From: Dichetophora obliterata | Taxonomy: Eukaryota; Arthropoda; Insecta; Diptera; Sciomyzidae | Direction: 5' to 3' | Assembly: GCA_963920525.1 (NCBI GenBank) | Contig: OY986436.1 | Coordinates: 28,533,318-28,597,317 of the forward strand | Length of the DNA: 64,000 nucleotides | Shown: one piece after another, positions 1 through 10,158 of the stretch | How the letters are laid out: each line of letters opens with the position of its first letter | Numbering within the stretch: position 1 is the stretch's first letter | The notes under the pieces: generated by a model | Databases searched by the model: none | The model's input: only the letters and a program-made list of their open reading frames with translations | Told to the model about the DNA's origin: nothing | Position numbers and translations under genes: made by a program

Positions 1-430
1 GCTCTTCTCGATCCAGGGATTATCGGGATTTAAAACCTCAATTTCGGGATTGAAAACTTGAAGGAGTAAATGAGACAAAAAGTTTCTAATACAATTTTTT
101 TTTATTGAAACAAAAAAATGTAAATTAATTCATTTATAAAGCAATAAAAGCAAAACAAAACACATTAAGTGTATTCACAATGGCGTTGTTTTCAGTGTAT
201 TAAAATATATCAAATTGTATAGTTAATTTATTTGCTTGGTAACAAAAAGCTATTTTGGGAGGTCCCCAACAACAAATTCTATTTTAAAAAGAGCTCATAA
301 TTGTGGTTTTCCACTATGGCAAAAAAAAAACACAAGTCCAAGATACAAAACAAATGTGAATACCCTTATTTTAACACAAAAAACTTAATAAATATTAATG
401 ACAAGAAAACCGTATTAATTTAAAGAATAA
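1..430. other. non-coding, no gene seen
   Basis: A+T-rich sequence with no credible coding region. Near 14-50 a doubled CGGGATT motif resembles the CGGGATT of the hAT-type end at 2901-2926, but I could not align the two as a terminal pair. Confidence 0.4.
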
Positions 431-687
431 TCTATATATATAAAATAGGATGTGTGTATGTATGTAACGTATGGACTCCAAAACGGCTGGGCCGATTTTG
501 ATGAAATTTTCAGGTAATGTTCATCTTGGTACGGTGGGTAACATAGGCTATATTTGTGTATAAATGGACACGGTAGGTGGCGCTGGGGTGGACTTATTTC
601 GAAAATTCGATGGCGTGAAAAATATATAAATACTTTTAATTTTATTTTATAACGAGGGGAGTAGCGAAGCACACCGGGTTCAGCTAG
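431..687 (+). mobile_element. short non-autonomous Helitron
   Basis: A 257-bp unit begins with TC (431) after host A430 and ends with CTAG (684-687) before host T688. This is the TC...CTRR structure inserted between A and T that defines Helitrons. Interior landmarks such as ACGGCTGGGCCGATTTTGA near the left end and AGCGAAGCACACCGGGTTC near the right end are shared by many arthropod Helitrons, as I remember them. There is no Rep/helicase gene, so movement would need an autonomous relative acting in trans. A 100-codon reading frame on the other strand across this unit is incidental. Confidence 0.75.
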
Positions 688-1422
688 TATAATATAAAAT
701 AATAAAATACAGAACATTTTAAGGTATTATTTTATATGTAAATATTAAACATTTTTTTTTAGACACCGTCTACATGTTTTTGTGTTTAAAGCAAATTAAC
801 GTTGCACATATAGGTTTTTCAACGATCTGGGTGGCCAAAATTATTTTTGTGCTTAAATGCAGATATCTTGTCGAGTACAACAAGACTCTGTTCTTGAAAT
901 TTGCGAAACCCTCTAAAATCTTGAGTTAAGGGTAAGAAACCGGGTTTTCTGCCCTTTTGCAGATATAAGCTAGTACCTTTGTTGAATATGAACTGATTCT
1001 GAATTTCTCAGTGGACTTAGAAAGAAGAAACTAAGCCATTTCGAAGATGTGAAAATGATATTTAAGTAATATTGAAACATCTGTGTGTATTCCTCCAGCA
1101 AACTAACTTTTCCAAAAAAAATTGGCTATTTATCAACTTTGGAGATGTTTTTACACATTTTTTCATTTAGTTACCGTATAATTTAAGACTGTTATATAAA
1201 AGTATATTTTTTTATGAGTAAAATGCAGCTTTGGTTTAAAACATCCGTTAAAAATCGACTGAGTTAATTAACTTTTAATTAAACCAAAACTTTGGAATAA
1301 ATGCCTACACAAAAGTAATAATTAAAAAAAAAACCAAATGGTATGTAAATGATGTAAATATGGAATGAACATGTTTTATTGAAAAAAAATAACAAAAACA
1401 AGATAAATGATTAAGACAACAT
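688..1422. other. non-coding, nothing recognised
   Basis: A+T-rich with short homopolymer runs. I see no gene, terminal repeat or tandem array. Confidence 0.4.
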
Positions 1423-1842
1423 TTAATTGAATATTGCATCGCTCTCTGAAGAATTATCATTTGTATATGGCTCGTCAGATATGAACATTGATATTGCTTC
1501 TGGCAAGAACGCGTTAGTATTTCTATTCTTTATTGCTCTTATACAGCTTAACAAAGGGTCCAAAATAAGTAGAAGGCGATTAAATATATCTTCATTGCCG
1601 TTTTCTCTAGAAAATTTTCTTGGGAAGTCTTGCCGATAACTTCTGAAATGCTTATTACGAACTTCTGGCGCCTCCTCCGAAAGTTGTCCTATAGGTAACA
1701 GAGATTTTCCAATTACAACTGCCCCATGAACCAAAATTTTGTGCAACGTTGGAGTCATAGGATGCCATGAGTACAGGTCAATCAATGTTGCTTTTGCACG
1801 AATTTCACTACACTTATTATAATGATGTTTGAGAGTTACCAC
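1423..1842 (-). pseudogene. Transib/RAG1-like transposase C-terminal fragment
   Basis: A 139-codon minus-strand frame carries the block LHKILVHG, then LPIGQLSEEAPEVRNK, then SRENGNEDIFNRLL. The arrangement His-Lys-x-Leu...(Ile)Gly-x-x-Ser-Glu...Asn-Lys-x-Phe-Arg resembles the region around the third catalytic acidic residue in RAG1 and Transib transposases. The glutamates of SEEAPE would be the candidate catalytic position. In the family this region follows most of the DDE catalytic core. The upstream two thirds of a transposase and recognisable ends are missing, so this is a relic. The family assignment is from memory of motif order and could be wrong in favour of another insect DDE family. 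The reading frame itself is uninterrupted. Confidence 0.5.
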
Positions 1843-2496
1843 TTATTATAAAAAAGCTTTTGAAATCCAAAATGTTTAAAGTATCAAAAAAGTGCTTATC
1901 CGGGACTATCCGGGAAAAATTTTTTGGTAAATTTTTAAGGAAAGATTGAATAATGCTTAACAAAAAAATTATTGCTTGATCTACCTTGATAACATATCAA
2001 AAAGCTTCTTGAAAAATAAATTCAACAAAAATTTACTACAAAAATAAGGTTACTTTCAATCAATAAAAAATCAGCATAGATATGACTAATTATATGTTGT
2101 AAAATGATTTTTCAAAAGTCCATTATCTAAAGTACTAGGATCCATAATTTTTTCCGTGTGCAATTAACTTGTTTTGCTAATATTTACTATGATAACCGGT
2201 TGTTTTGTAAGGAAACCGAGTACTATTTCGAGAACTCTGTGAAACACTCAACTTTCGACTGCTCGTACGTGAGCGTGGTACGTGCGCGGAAAAAAATTTT
2301 GGTTGTTGTCTAATGTTCTATGGAATCTCTTTTAACGCAGTGACTATTTTTTTCAATATTATTCCTACTTTGACTTTTGGGCTTTTGGCCGCCCAGAACG
2401 AGCAAATACCTCTATGTGCGTTGGAAAACACTTTTGAAAATAAAATTTTTAGTTTTAATTATTTTTAAAGTAATGCATTAAGCTGATCATTGCGTC
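1843..2496. other. non-coding between two transposon relics
   Basis: No gene recognised. A CCGGGACTATCCGGG motif near 1898-1913 is a local G/C-rich oddity, possibly leftover terminal DNA of one of the neighbouring elements. Confidence 0.35.
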
Positions 2497-2739
2497 TTAT
2501 TTTTCATTAGAGAGTTTTGTTCGGATATTATAACGAATATAACCTGCTGATAAGAAGCACCGTTCTGATTCTATGCCAGTTGAAGAAATAGTTGTACGAT
2601 AATCGTACGCAATTTGTAAGTTTCGATCACGATTGCCTTCACCACAGAAAAAAAAATTATTTCCTAAGTCAGAATATCTGACTATTTTAAAATATAAAGC
2701 TGACTTCACGATATTGCAAGTTCTTCTTAAACTATTCAA
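2497..2739 (-). pseudogene. hAT transposase C-terminal (dimerisation) fragment
   Basis: The last ~35 residues read ISSTGIESERCFLSAGYI then RTKLSNEK. This is the Ser-x-Glu-Arg-x-Phe-Ser-x-Ala-Gly...Arg-x-x-Leu signature of the hAT dimerisation domain (Dimer_Tnp_hAT), which ends hAT transposases. The frame stops a few codons after the motif, as in intact family members. The RNase H-like catalytic part is absent: only ~160 bp lie between this fragment and the likely element end at 2901-2926, so the copy is internally deleted. It can only be a fossil or a non-autonomous derivative. Confidence 0.65.
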
Positions 2740-2900
2740 AGTCCTTGTTCCAGTAATTCACACTCATCGTCCTAACAATCTTTTTCTAAATTTCAATATT
2801 TCTAATTCCAGATTCATGTCAATTTAAAATGAAATGGTTTCATTTACATGAACATTTGTAATATAAATTTCTTATTAAAAAATCCCAGAATTTAAATCGT

Positions 2901-2926
2901 CTGGGATCCCGGGATTGACTTCCCTA
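2901..2926 (-). repeat. candidate hAT terminal repeat
   Basis: Read on the minus strand the sequence starts CTAGGGAAGTCAATCCCGGG and contains a small ATCCCGGGAT palindrome. hAT ends commonly begin with (C/T)AGGG. It lies just upstream of the hAT fragment in the right orientation. I did not find its partner end, so the assignment rests on position and the first bases. Confidence 0.35.
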
Positions 2927-2927
2927 G

Positions 2928-3348
2928 TTTGTATGCACTTGCCTATGTAGATAATTTATTATTTTTGTAATCATCTTTCGGAACGCTTTTCTCTAGTCAG
3001 TATAAAAAGTTAGGGGAAAAAGTTAACCTTTGTAACTAAAAAGTATAAATCTTGATCTATCCTACAAAACAATTTGTTATTTTGACAGCTTACCAAAGTG
3101 TTAATAATGAATAACAAATATATAAATCCAAATACATTTTTAATTACTTTACTTCAAAATAGTTTATTTCTGCAAATCTGTGGTTTTTAAAAATATCTGG
3201 ACTTTTCAGAGGTTTCTCCGTTCAACTGTTATATGTATTTTATTTGAAAGGCTAGGTTACGAGTACCAGTTGCTTCTCGAAGGAGTCTCACAAAGGAGTC
3301 GAAGGAGTCTCACCATTTCGGTGCTTAGAGGTACTGGTTAAAGAAGAC
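2928..3348. other. non-coding; possible LINE 3' UTR near right edge
   Basis: No gene. At 3280-3313 GGAGTC(TCAC) occurs three times in tandem-like order. This lies just downstream, on the minus strand, of the LINE tail fragment and may be its 3' UTR. Confidence 0.3.
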
Positions 3349-3627
3349 TTAGTTGAAGAATGCAAGGGTTTGCGTGGAATTTGTCTTAGGAAGGATTCCA
3401 GAAAAGTTTTGGCTATATACAATGACGGGAGTTCCAGTGGGCCTAAGTCTTAATCTAAATATAGCATGTGGACTTATGCATAGTATGTGTTCCAGGGTCT
3501 CTTTAGCTCCTGGTTTCTTAAACTTTCTGCTCTTGCTGCCCGTAATGATGTCATGTAGTGACTTATGAGGAAATGAAGATTTAAAGAGTAAGGAGAGTGT
3601 AAATTGCCCTTTTTTCGCATCGTACAT
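3349..3627 (-). pseudogene. possible LINE C-terminal tail (Cys/His knuckle)
   Basis: The segment SRKFKKPGAKETLEHILC resembles the C-terminal Cys/His motif of I/R1/LOA-type LINE proteins (Cys-x2-Cys...Glu-Thr-x-x-His-x-Leu-Cys...Cys-Pro). Several cysteines are changed. No reverse transcriptase lies upstream, so at most a short 3' remnant is left. Low complexity and several frames make this tentative. Confidence 0.3.
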
Positions 3628-3739
3628 CGCACATGATTTTTAAGATTTTGCATGATGTCGTATTTCTCCACCTAGGACTTTCTACTTGTGAGGCTTTTAT
3701 TTCTTATTAAGCCTGTTATATTAACCAAAAAAAATTTTA

Positions 3740-4150
3740 CAGCAATTAAATTTTGTACAAATAATTTTTTTTACCTGAACGAGAAATAAACCAGGTTCAC
3801 CTCCCTTAAAACCAAATTTGATATTCGGTATATTTCGTCAAAAAATTATCAGGTATAAAAACAATCTGATACACAAAACCGTTTCGAAAATAAGTTGTTG
3901 CGAAAATTATTCAAATCAGCCTACTTAGATGCTCACCTCCCATATAATCGAAGTAGGTAATATGATATGTTACACCAAAAAATTATATCAGATCAATAAA
4001 ATGTGACATATAACTGCTGTGTATCGAAAGCAATTTGGTATATAAATTAACCAAATCAGCGCACTAAAACGTCTACCTCCCATAAAATCGAAATAGGCAG
4101 TCTGGTAGTTTTTGCTAAAACATTACATAAAAGCAATTAAATTTGGTACT
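3740..4150 (+). repeat. three diverged tandem copies, ~136-140 bp period
   Basis: The landmark ACCTCCC followed by TWAAA/TATAATCGAAGTAGG-like sequence recurs at about 3801, 3937 and 4077, giving periods of 136 and 140 bp. Between landmarks ACACCAAAAAATTAT-like and CAAATCAGC blocks also recur. Copies differ at many positions, so the array is old. No function is apparent. Confidence 0.5.
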
Positions 4151-6379
4151 GTAGCAAATATTGACAACTAAAACTGACAACTAATATTTACTAATCTGGA
4201 AAAAAAAATGTTGAAAAAAAACTAGTCCCAGAGTAATACAATTTGGCTTGCAAGACTTTTTTATGATTACCATTTTCGGTTGTATGGAAGGTAGGCGCGT
4301 TAGTGTTTGATTTATGTGAAATGATTTGGTTCATTTTTCCACCACAACTTTTTCTTGTTACAAAAATAAAATATATGTACAAAGTTTTTTATCCGAAGTA
4401 AGCAATATATCTGAAATTTCGTGCTAGCAATTCCATTACTCTCACACTTTTTTTTCAAAAATCATGAATCCACGCTAACGCTTCTATTTTTGTCCACTCA
4501 CTAGATATGACCGTTACACAGTGCGACGTTGTGTCTCCATCCCTTTAGCTCGGCACATTTACTCCATTCGAAATATTTAGCAATCAAAGTTTCTGCGTCT
4601 GATATTTTAAAGCGTCTTTTTTCAAGCACATTGAACATTTTTATTACCTCACGTAGCGTATTTAATTGCTCACATTGAAGCACATTTTTGACACTTTTGT
4701 TCGGGTTGTAAAACAAAAAATGAACATTTAATGAAGTTTTTATGTTATTTTGATTTACTACTTTTTGCTTTTTCCTTTCTTTTTTTCGTTTTTTTTTTTT
4801 TTTTTTTTTTTTTTGTAAATAGTAGTTTGCGTGTTCGTGTTTTAGAAAAACAGTGAAAAAATCGGAAGTTGTTAAATTGAAAATGTTATCTTAGTTTAGA
4901 TATTTGGGAAAACATGGAACATTTATTGACTGAAGTGCTTTTAATTTAAGTGATAAATTACACTGTTTCTGCAGCTTCAAATTGATATCCAGTTTGCTAG
5001 AAATGAAAGAAAATAGCTGGAGATCAAATCAAAATTCATATGATTGATATTCAACATAATTCCTTATTATGTACCTGTTGCAAAGGATGTATGTTCAACA
5101 CGTACAACAACTGAACATTTTTTCATTTCAATAAAAATTTTGTTATTTTCCATATCTTTGTGAAGTTATGAATTACATGATAATAATATAAAATTTATCA
5201 AAAATAAGTTTCTTAGAATATTTATTCTTAATTAAGGCATTACATTACTTAACATATAAAAACAATGCATCTTTTAATGAAATTGACAAGTGCATTGATA
5301 TATCGAATTATATAAAAAGTAGAAAATAACCGCTGCCTCGTCAGCGATAAAAATATTAAGTAGCTATCATTAAAAATAATTTTTAAAGTATTTAGTGGTA
5401 TCTTCAAAGGCAGTTGTATCTTTAAATCCTGCATTACATGGCTATAAAAAGTTTTTGGTAGCAAATTTATAAAGTTTGTAATTAAAAAATTTAATTTTGT
5501 ACAACATTGATTCTGAATATGAATACAAATAAAATATTTGTTCTTTAATTATTACTTCATTATTAAGAATTTGAAAAGAAAAAATTGACTATTTTATTTT
5601 GTGAAGTGCAGACACTATTAAAAAAGCTGTAGTAATTTTCAACATATTTTCGCACTTGATTTTCTTGCTTAAACCATTAAAAAGTAAAATTACATTCTTA
5701 ATTGTTATGAACATTAAAACACAAAAGCATCATATAAATAAATCACAAAAATATTTTGTTTCAACAAAATCAAAAAAGCGGGGAATTTGTTAGCCTCAAT
5801 TTGTTCTAGCGATGTATCGTAGCTTATATTAGCCGAAAATATAGAGTTTTTGTACTCTGTAAAAGTGCAGGATATTCTAATTTTATGATGGCTATTCATG
5901 AGGGCGATTTTTGCTATAATAATAAATTCTCAAAATATTTTTTCAAAATAATTACTAATGCAGATGAAATTTACAGTAAAGAAAGAAGGTCAGATAACAA
6001 TGCCGCTTTAAAACTGTAGGTTCTCTTTCTCACCCAAATTGATAAGATGTACAATTACCAAATATGACCAGATATGATTTATAAAATCAAGCAAGCACTA
6101 AAAATATTCAAAGTAGCGTATTTTCGCATATTAAATGCATTAAATTAGTATTGTGGCTAAACGAAACTTGCGCCTGAATCTCAGCCACTTCAGAACTATG
6201 CTAGATTTCAGCAAAAACCAATCAAAATTTGCTATTTCATTTTATAATAACTTAGCTTTTGTAAACACTTAGGAGTGATTACAATTTAGCAATCTTTTTC
6301 TAAAATCACACCGTGATTGCGCAAAGTTTTGTTGATTTGCTTTTAAGCAAAACATTTGCTTGATTAAAGAAAAATAATT
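4151..6379. other. long non-coding stretch
   Basis: No recognised gene. It holds a poly(T) run at about 4787-4815. A 71-codon minus-strand frame at 4501-4716 (with LREVIKMFNVLEKRRFKISD) has protein-like composition, but I cannot match it to a family and it lacks supporting context. Confidence 0.35.
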
Positions 6380-6600
6380 ATCTCCGTGTTCTTTCACATA
6401 GTCCCCTTTCACCTCGATACACCTATTCTAACGATTTTTTAACATTGCGATGTACCTTAAATAGTAAGGTTTCTCAAGATCTCCGGAATGAGCTTCAGTT
6501 TCCAATTCGACCTGTTCATTCGTTGCAAATCTCCTTCCCTGTAGCCACCTTTTGAAGGGTAAGTAAATCACGAAAAATAGGCGTATTTTTTGGCTCAATG
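6380..6600 (-). pseudogene. mariner transposase C-terminus
   Basis: The frame contains KRWLQGRRFATNEQVELETE, then a stop, then NRCIEVKGDYVKEHGDNYF. This is the closing part of mariner transposases (Lys-Arg-(W/F)-Leu-x-Gly...Tyr...Arg-Cys-Ile-x-x-x-Gly-Asp-Tyr-Val). One in-frame TAG interrupts it. It continues the 7631-7822 piece across an insertion. Confidence 0.75.
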
Positions 6601-7066
6601 AAAAGGTCAATCAAAAATCTGTAAAATATGTTTTATAATATAAGTATTGATTTACAAAATGTAATATTTGAAAAAAATTTCAACACAAAATGGAGGCTGT
6701 ACAGCATTTGATTAAAGGCGCCTATTTTGTGAAAGGTGTCCATGGCAGGACATCTAACGCCCTGAATTTTTAATTTGAAACAAAAAACGAAATTTGGTCA
6801 ACGTAGGATTTTTTTTAAATATAATTCTTTGCAAAATGGTGCGTTGTCTAACAAAACAGTTACAATTTTCACAAAAAAAGTCACAAAACTCTTGATAAAA
6901 CAAAAGAAAACAACATAAAAAAAACCTACGTGTGTCGATAGATAAAGGTATCTTGAATATGCTTTCGAAATTTCAAATCGATCGGTTAAGATTTGCTTGA
7001 GTTATGTGTCCGGCCGTCTCAAAAAAAAGTGGTTTCAATAAAAACGCGTTTCAAGTTTTAATGCAA
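6601..7066. repeat. unknown repeat, left part (split by SINE)
   Basis: This DNA and 7446-7630 interrupt the mariner relic between its third catalytic site and its C-terminus, so together they look like one inserted repeat of ~650 bp plus the SINE. Phrases such as AAAACGCGTTTCAAG look like an interspersed repeat, but I cannot name the family or find matching ends. Confidence 0.35.
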
Positions 7067-7445
7067 GCCTTTGTAGTCTAGTGGAGAGTGCGCTAGACTA
7101 TCAACCCAGTGGTCACTGGTTCGAATCCGGGCTTGAGCATGGTTCTTTTCACTTTCTTTGTTCTTTTCTACATTTAAGAATTATGGAAAACTAAAAATCC
7201 ACAACTGAATTGTGGAAAATGTAGAATTAAAGGGCACTAACAACTAAGTACTGGAAATGCTTGCCGAGGTGTAACACTAGCCTCGGTAAAAAGCAATTCA
7301 AATTGTCTTTCACGGTTGTTTCGCCTAAGCAATAATTCATGTATGATTCCAATCAGTTCCTCTAAATAAATCTATCCCTTTACTCTCTGGTCAAAGACCA
7401 AACTTTGTTTGCATGCCTTGGTTCTTAGATCTTTAAAAAAAAAAA
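7067..7445 (+). mobile_element. tRNA-derived SINE, copy 1 (full length)
   Basis: The head has a perfect RNA polymerase III A box (TAGTCTAGTGG, 7074-7084) and B box (GGTTCGAATCC, 7118-7128), 33 bp apart. The body continues to a 3' end with GCATGCCTTGGTTCTTAGAT and an A-run at ~7434-7445. The same head and body recur at 34389-34682 (minus) and 63872-64000 (plus), and the same 3' end recurs at 33019-33119 (minus). This copy therefore defines the family at about 380 bp. The head folds like tRNA-Asp, with a CTATCAA loop, but it has no proper acceptor stem and is followed by unrelated body, so it is not a tRNA gene. Such elements are copied by LINE machinery. Confidence 0.85.
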
Positions 7446-7630
7446 GTACGAAAAATTCGTATAACATTTTCATATACCTCTAGTCACAGAATTAAAAATT
7501 TGGGCATTTTGACACCTTGCCGAAATCTATATCTTGGTATATTATTTTTAAAACCCTAAAGTATCTTTTAAGCGAAAAAAAGTTTCGATTTTTTCAAATT
7601 GTTCTTAGGTGCCCCTAAGTTTTAAGTTTT
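7446..7630. repeat. unknown repeat, right part
   Basis: Continuation of the repeat at 6601-7066 on the other side of the SINE. It ends where mariner coding sequence resumes near 7631. Confidence 0.3.
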
Positions 7631-7822
7631 AGGGCAGATAATAGTGCCTGGGGGCCATATCTGGAGAATACAGAGGATAAAGAAGCAGTTCAAAGCGTAA
7701 CTCGTGAAGTTTGGCAATGGTTTCGATCGATTTGTGAGATGGAGCATTGTCTTGCAAAAATATAATTTTTTTTTTTCTATAAATGGAGCTGTTTGTTTGC
7801 AATTTCGTTTTTCAATCCGTCC
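7631..7822 (-). pseudogene. mariner transposase, second/third catalytic region
   Basis: One frame reads FLQDNAPSHKSIETIAKLHE and then YSPDMAPRHYYL. The Asp of QDNAP is the second catalytic Asp. In active mariners the third is the Asp of Ala-Pro-Ser-Asp 35 residues on (DD34D spacing); here that position is His, so the site is dead. Sequence upstream (RIEKRNCKQTAPFIEKKK) fits the family's basic stretch before the second Asp. Confidence 0.8.
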
Positions 7823-8423
7823 AATTACACTAGGTGCCACCCATTTTGTGATCCACATGCCACTAATTTTTTCTCTTGGACTTTGGCCTTCTAGACACGA
7901 ACATCTCAATAAAAAATTTTCTATGGATAAGTTTTTGAGATATGATTTTTTGAAAAAACTTCCCCTTTTTCCAGGATGTAGTGTCATAAATAGCAATGAA
8001 AATTATCTCGAAAACGAATTAACCAATTAAAAAAAAAAGAAATTAAATTAAGACAATTTAATTACCTACAAATGCTTTGAACAAACTTTGTCATGGCTCA
8101 ATAAATTTAACGGAATTAGAAGAAATTCAGCGAATTTTTTTTTTTTTTTTAAAATTAAGTCGAATACTGTTTCAATAATCTAAAAAAAATCGAAGTCTCA
8201 AAAAAATCTCAGCTTATCATTTTGTACGTAAAGATAGTTTTTTGAAAAAAAAACACACAGCCTTTGAAGAAAATTCATGGTAGAATAATGAAGTTATAGA
8301 CCATTGAGTGAAGGTACCGATATTCTATTTTTTATGATTTTTTCATTTAATGCCGGTTAATTTAATATAAACATATTTGAAATTAATTTTTAATTAAAAA
8401 CTTTTATTTTTATCGAAATATTA
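7823..8423. other. inserted repeat DNA inside the mariner relic
   Basis: No gene. Minus-strand sequence around 7885-7920 (TTTATTGAGATGTTCGTG) resembles 9310-9340 in the same orientation, so two diverged pieces of one unnamed repeat seem to flank the palindrome. Confidence 0.35.
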
Positions 8424-8731
8424 AATATCTACATAAATCCTTAAAAAGTACAGAATAAAAAGAATACAAAAAAAAATATTGACTTAAATAGAAAAGGAAA
8501 TAAGATACAGATGTTGAATTAGAAAGCGATCAAATAAGTTCAGAAAAGTATTCGAAAATTAAATTGTTTGGCAATGGCTTAAAAATTATTTTGTCCCATT
8601 TATGTCGATCGTTTTCAGATATATATGTATATATATATATATATATAGTTCAGAAAAGTATTCGAAAATTAAATTGTTTGGCAATGGCTTAAAAATTATT
8701 TTGTCCCATTTATGTCGATCGTTTTCAGATA

Positions 8732-8771
<40 letters not shown>

Positions 8772-9053
8772 AAGGCTTAAAAATTATTTTGTCCCATTTA
8801 TGTCGATCGTTTGCAGATATATATGTATATATATATATATATATCTGAATATATATCTGAAAACGATCGACATAAATGGGACAAAATAATTTTTAAGCCA
8901 TTGCCAAACAATTTAATTTTCGAATACTTTTCTGAACTTATTTGATCGCTTTCTAATTCAACATCTGTATCTTATTTCCTTTTCTATTTAAGTCAATATT
9001 TTTTTTTTGGTATTCTTTTTATTCTGTACTTTTTAAGAATTTATGTAGATATT
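8424..9053. repeat. 630-bp palindrome with internal tandem copies
   Basis: The left arm from 8424 (AATATCTACATAAAT) is repeated in inverted form by the right arm ending at 9053, with almost the same sequence for ~200 bp. The left side also holds a direct tandem: a 110-bp unit starting AGTTCAGAAAAG at 8537 recurs at 8647, with a 5'-shortened third copy from 8774. Units are separated by ATATATGTATATAT tracts. Transcription would give a long hairpin RNA. No coding frame. It sits within the broken mariner. Confidence 0.85.
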
Positions 9054-9401
9054 AGGGAGGGTTGATTTAAAAATCGCCAATTGCTCAGTGAAAATCGTAT
9101 TCTAGGGATCAAAATAAGAAACTTTGCCCGAGGAACTATACCTCTAAAACGAATTCTAATGCCCCAACTTTTGATTTTTGTCCCGTAGGGTCAAATTTTG
9201 AAAAATCCCTCTTTGACCCATTTAGAGTGCACCAATCGAGTCCAAATGTATGACCGACCATCACTAACTTTGGAGGGCCGATCCACCCATGCCAGTGGCA
9301 CACTTTTTGGAACCCCCTGGGGGCTACCAATACAAACATTTCAATAAATCACCATTTTTGGCACTTTACATGAAAAATTCAGCGAAATGGGGTCGCCATT
9401 T
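9054..9401. repeat. unnamed repeat next to palindrome
   Basis: This lies between the palindrome and mariner coding DNA and contains the G/C-rich phrase GTAGCCCCCAGGGGGTTCC on the minus strand. It is related to 7885-7920. A 67-codon minus frame here does not look like a known protein. Confidence 0.3.
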
Positions 9402-9911
9402 GTCGATAAACAAAATGCCACTTGAATCCAAAAAAACAGACGTCAACACCTTTCCGAGCTTTTGTTGAGTCTTCGCTCGCTTTGGTGCACTTCCACTGGG
9501 ATCTACACACTCTTTTGCTGATTACTTAGATTCTGGTGTAAAGTGGTGGATCCATGTTTCAACCTTGGTCACTATTTTATGCAAAAAATCAGTCGGATTT
9601 AGTTAAAACATGTCCAAACATTGTTGGGAAGTCCGAACACGTTCATGTTTTAGATTAATTGTTAACGAATGCGGCACCCATCTTGCAGTCAGCTTTCTCA
9701 AACCCAAATATCCATGTAAAATTTAAACCACCGACACACTTGATATGCATACGGCTGTAGCTATCTCACGCACGTTCACTTTCGGATTGTCTCATAGGAA
9801 ATCGTGGATTTTTCCAATACATTCAGCCACTGTTTTTGGTGCTCCCCCGACGTGTTCATCTTTTGTGCAGATTCGACCTCTTTCGAAATCTGCAATCCAA
9901 CATTTAATGGT
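9402..9911 (-). pseudogene. mariner transposase, HTH to first catalytic region
   Basis: The frame gives TIKCWIADFERGR, DNPKVNVREIATAV, KLTARWVPHSLT, then VTKVETWIHHFTPESK and SGSAPKRAKTQQKLGKVLTS. These are the second helix-turn-helix, the Trp-Val-Pro-(R/H)-x-Leu linker and the first catalytic motif of mariner. The active form of that motif has Asp-Glu-Thr-Trp; here the Asp is Val. Two stops are present. Mariner-like sequence ends after LDSSGILFID, at 9402. Confidence 0.85.
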
Positions 9912-9915
9912 TTAA

Positions 9916-10154
9916 CCGTAGTCCTATTTTGGTGTAGAAAACTAAACTTTTTTTTTTAATTTTTATATATTTCCAAAACCGTTTAGTTTTGTTATCCAAT
10001 CTTACATTATTTTTATTTTATGCTAAGTGTGAACAAAAATCACTTTCCTTGTAGTATCGCAATTAAAATAATTTTTCAAAATATTTAAAAACTTAAATTC
10101 CTCATCTACACCTCAAAGTGGAAATATGGTGTTTTTCTCAATGTAGGACTACGG
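9916..10154. mobile_element. TTAA-flanked MITE (piggyBac-type)
   Basis: A 239-bp unit is flanked by TTAA at 9912-9915 and 10155-10158 and has inverted ends CCGTAGTCCTA...TAGGACTACGG (11 bp perfect, similarity extending a few bases). TTAA duplication with ends starting CC is the piggyBac pattern. Removing it and one TTAA rejoins the mariner frame without a shift. This confirms it as a clean insertion younger than the mariner. No coding capacity. Confidence 0.85.
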
Positions 10155-10158
10155 TTAA

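Noticed and set aside
14..50. Partner terminal repeat of the hAT relic at 2901-2926
   Set aside because: Shares only CGGGATT; orientation and spacing of the remaining bases do not match.
7067..7140. A tRNA gene (also 34610-34682 and 63872-63945)
   Set aside because: A and B boxes and anticodon-like loop are present, but acceptor stems do not pair and the same unrelated body follows each head, so these are SINEs.
7622..7996. 124-codon minus-strand frame as a gene
   Set aside because: Its last part is the mariner catalytic region read in the wrong frame; the rest is repeat DNA.
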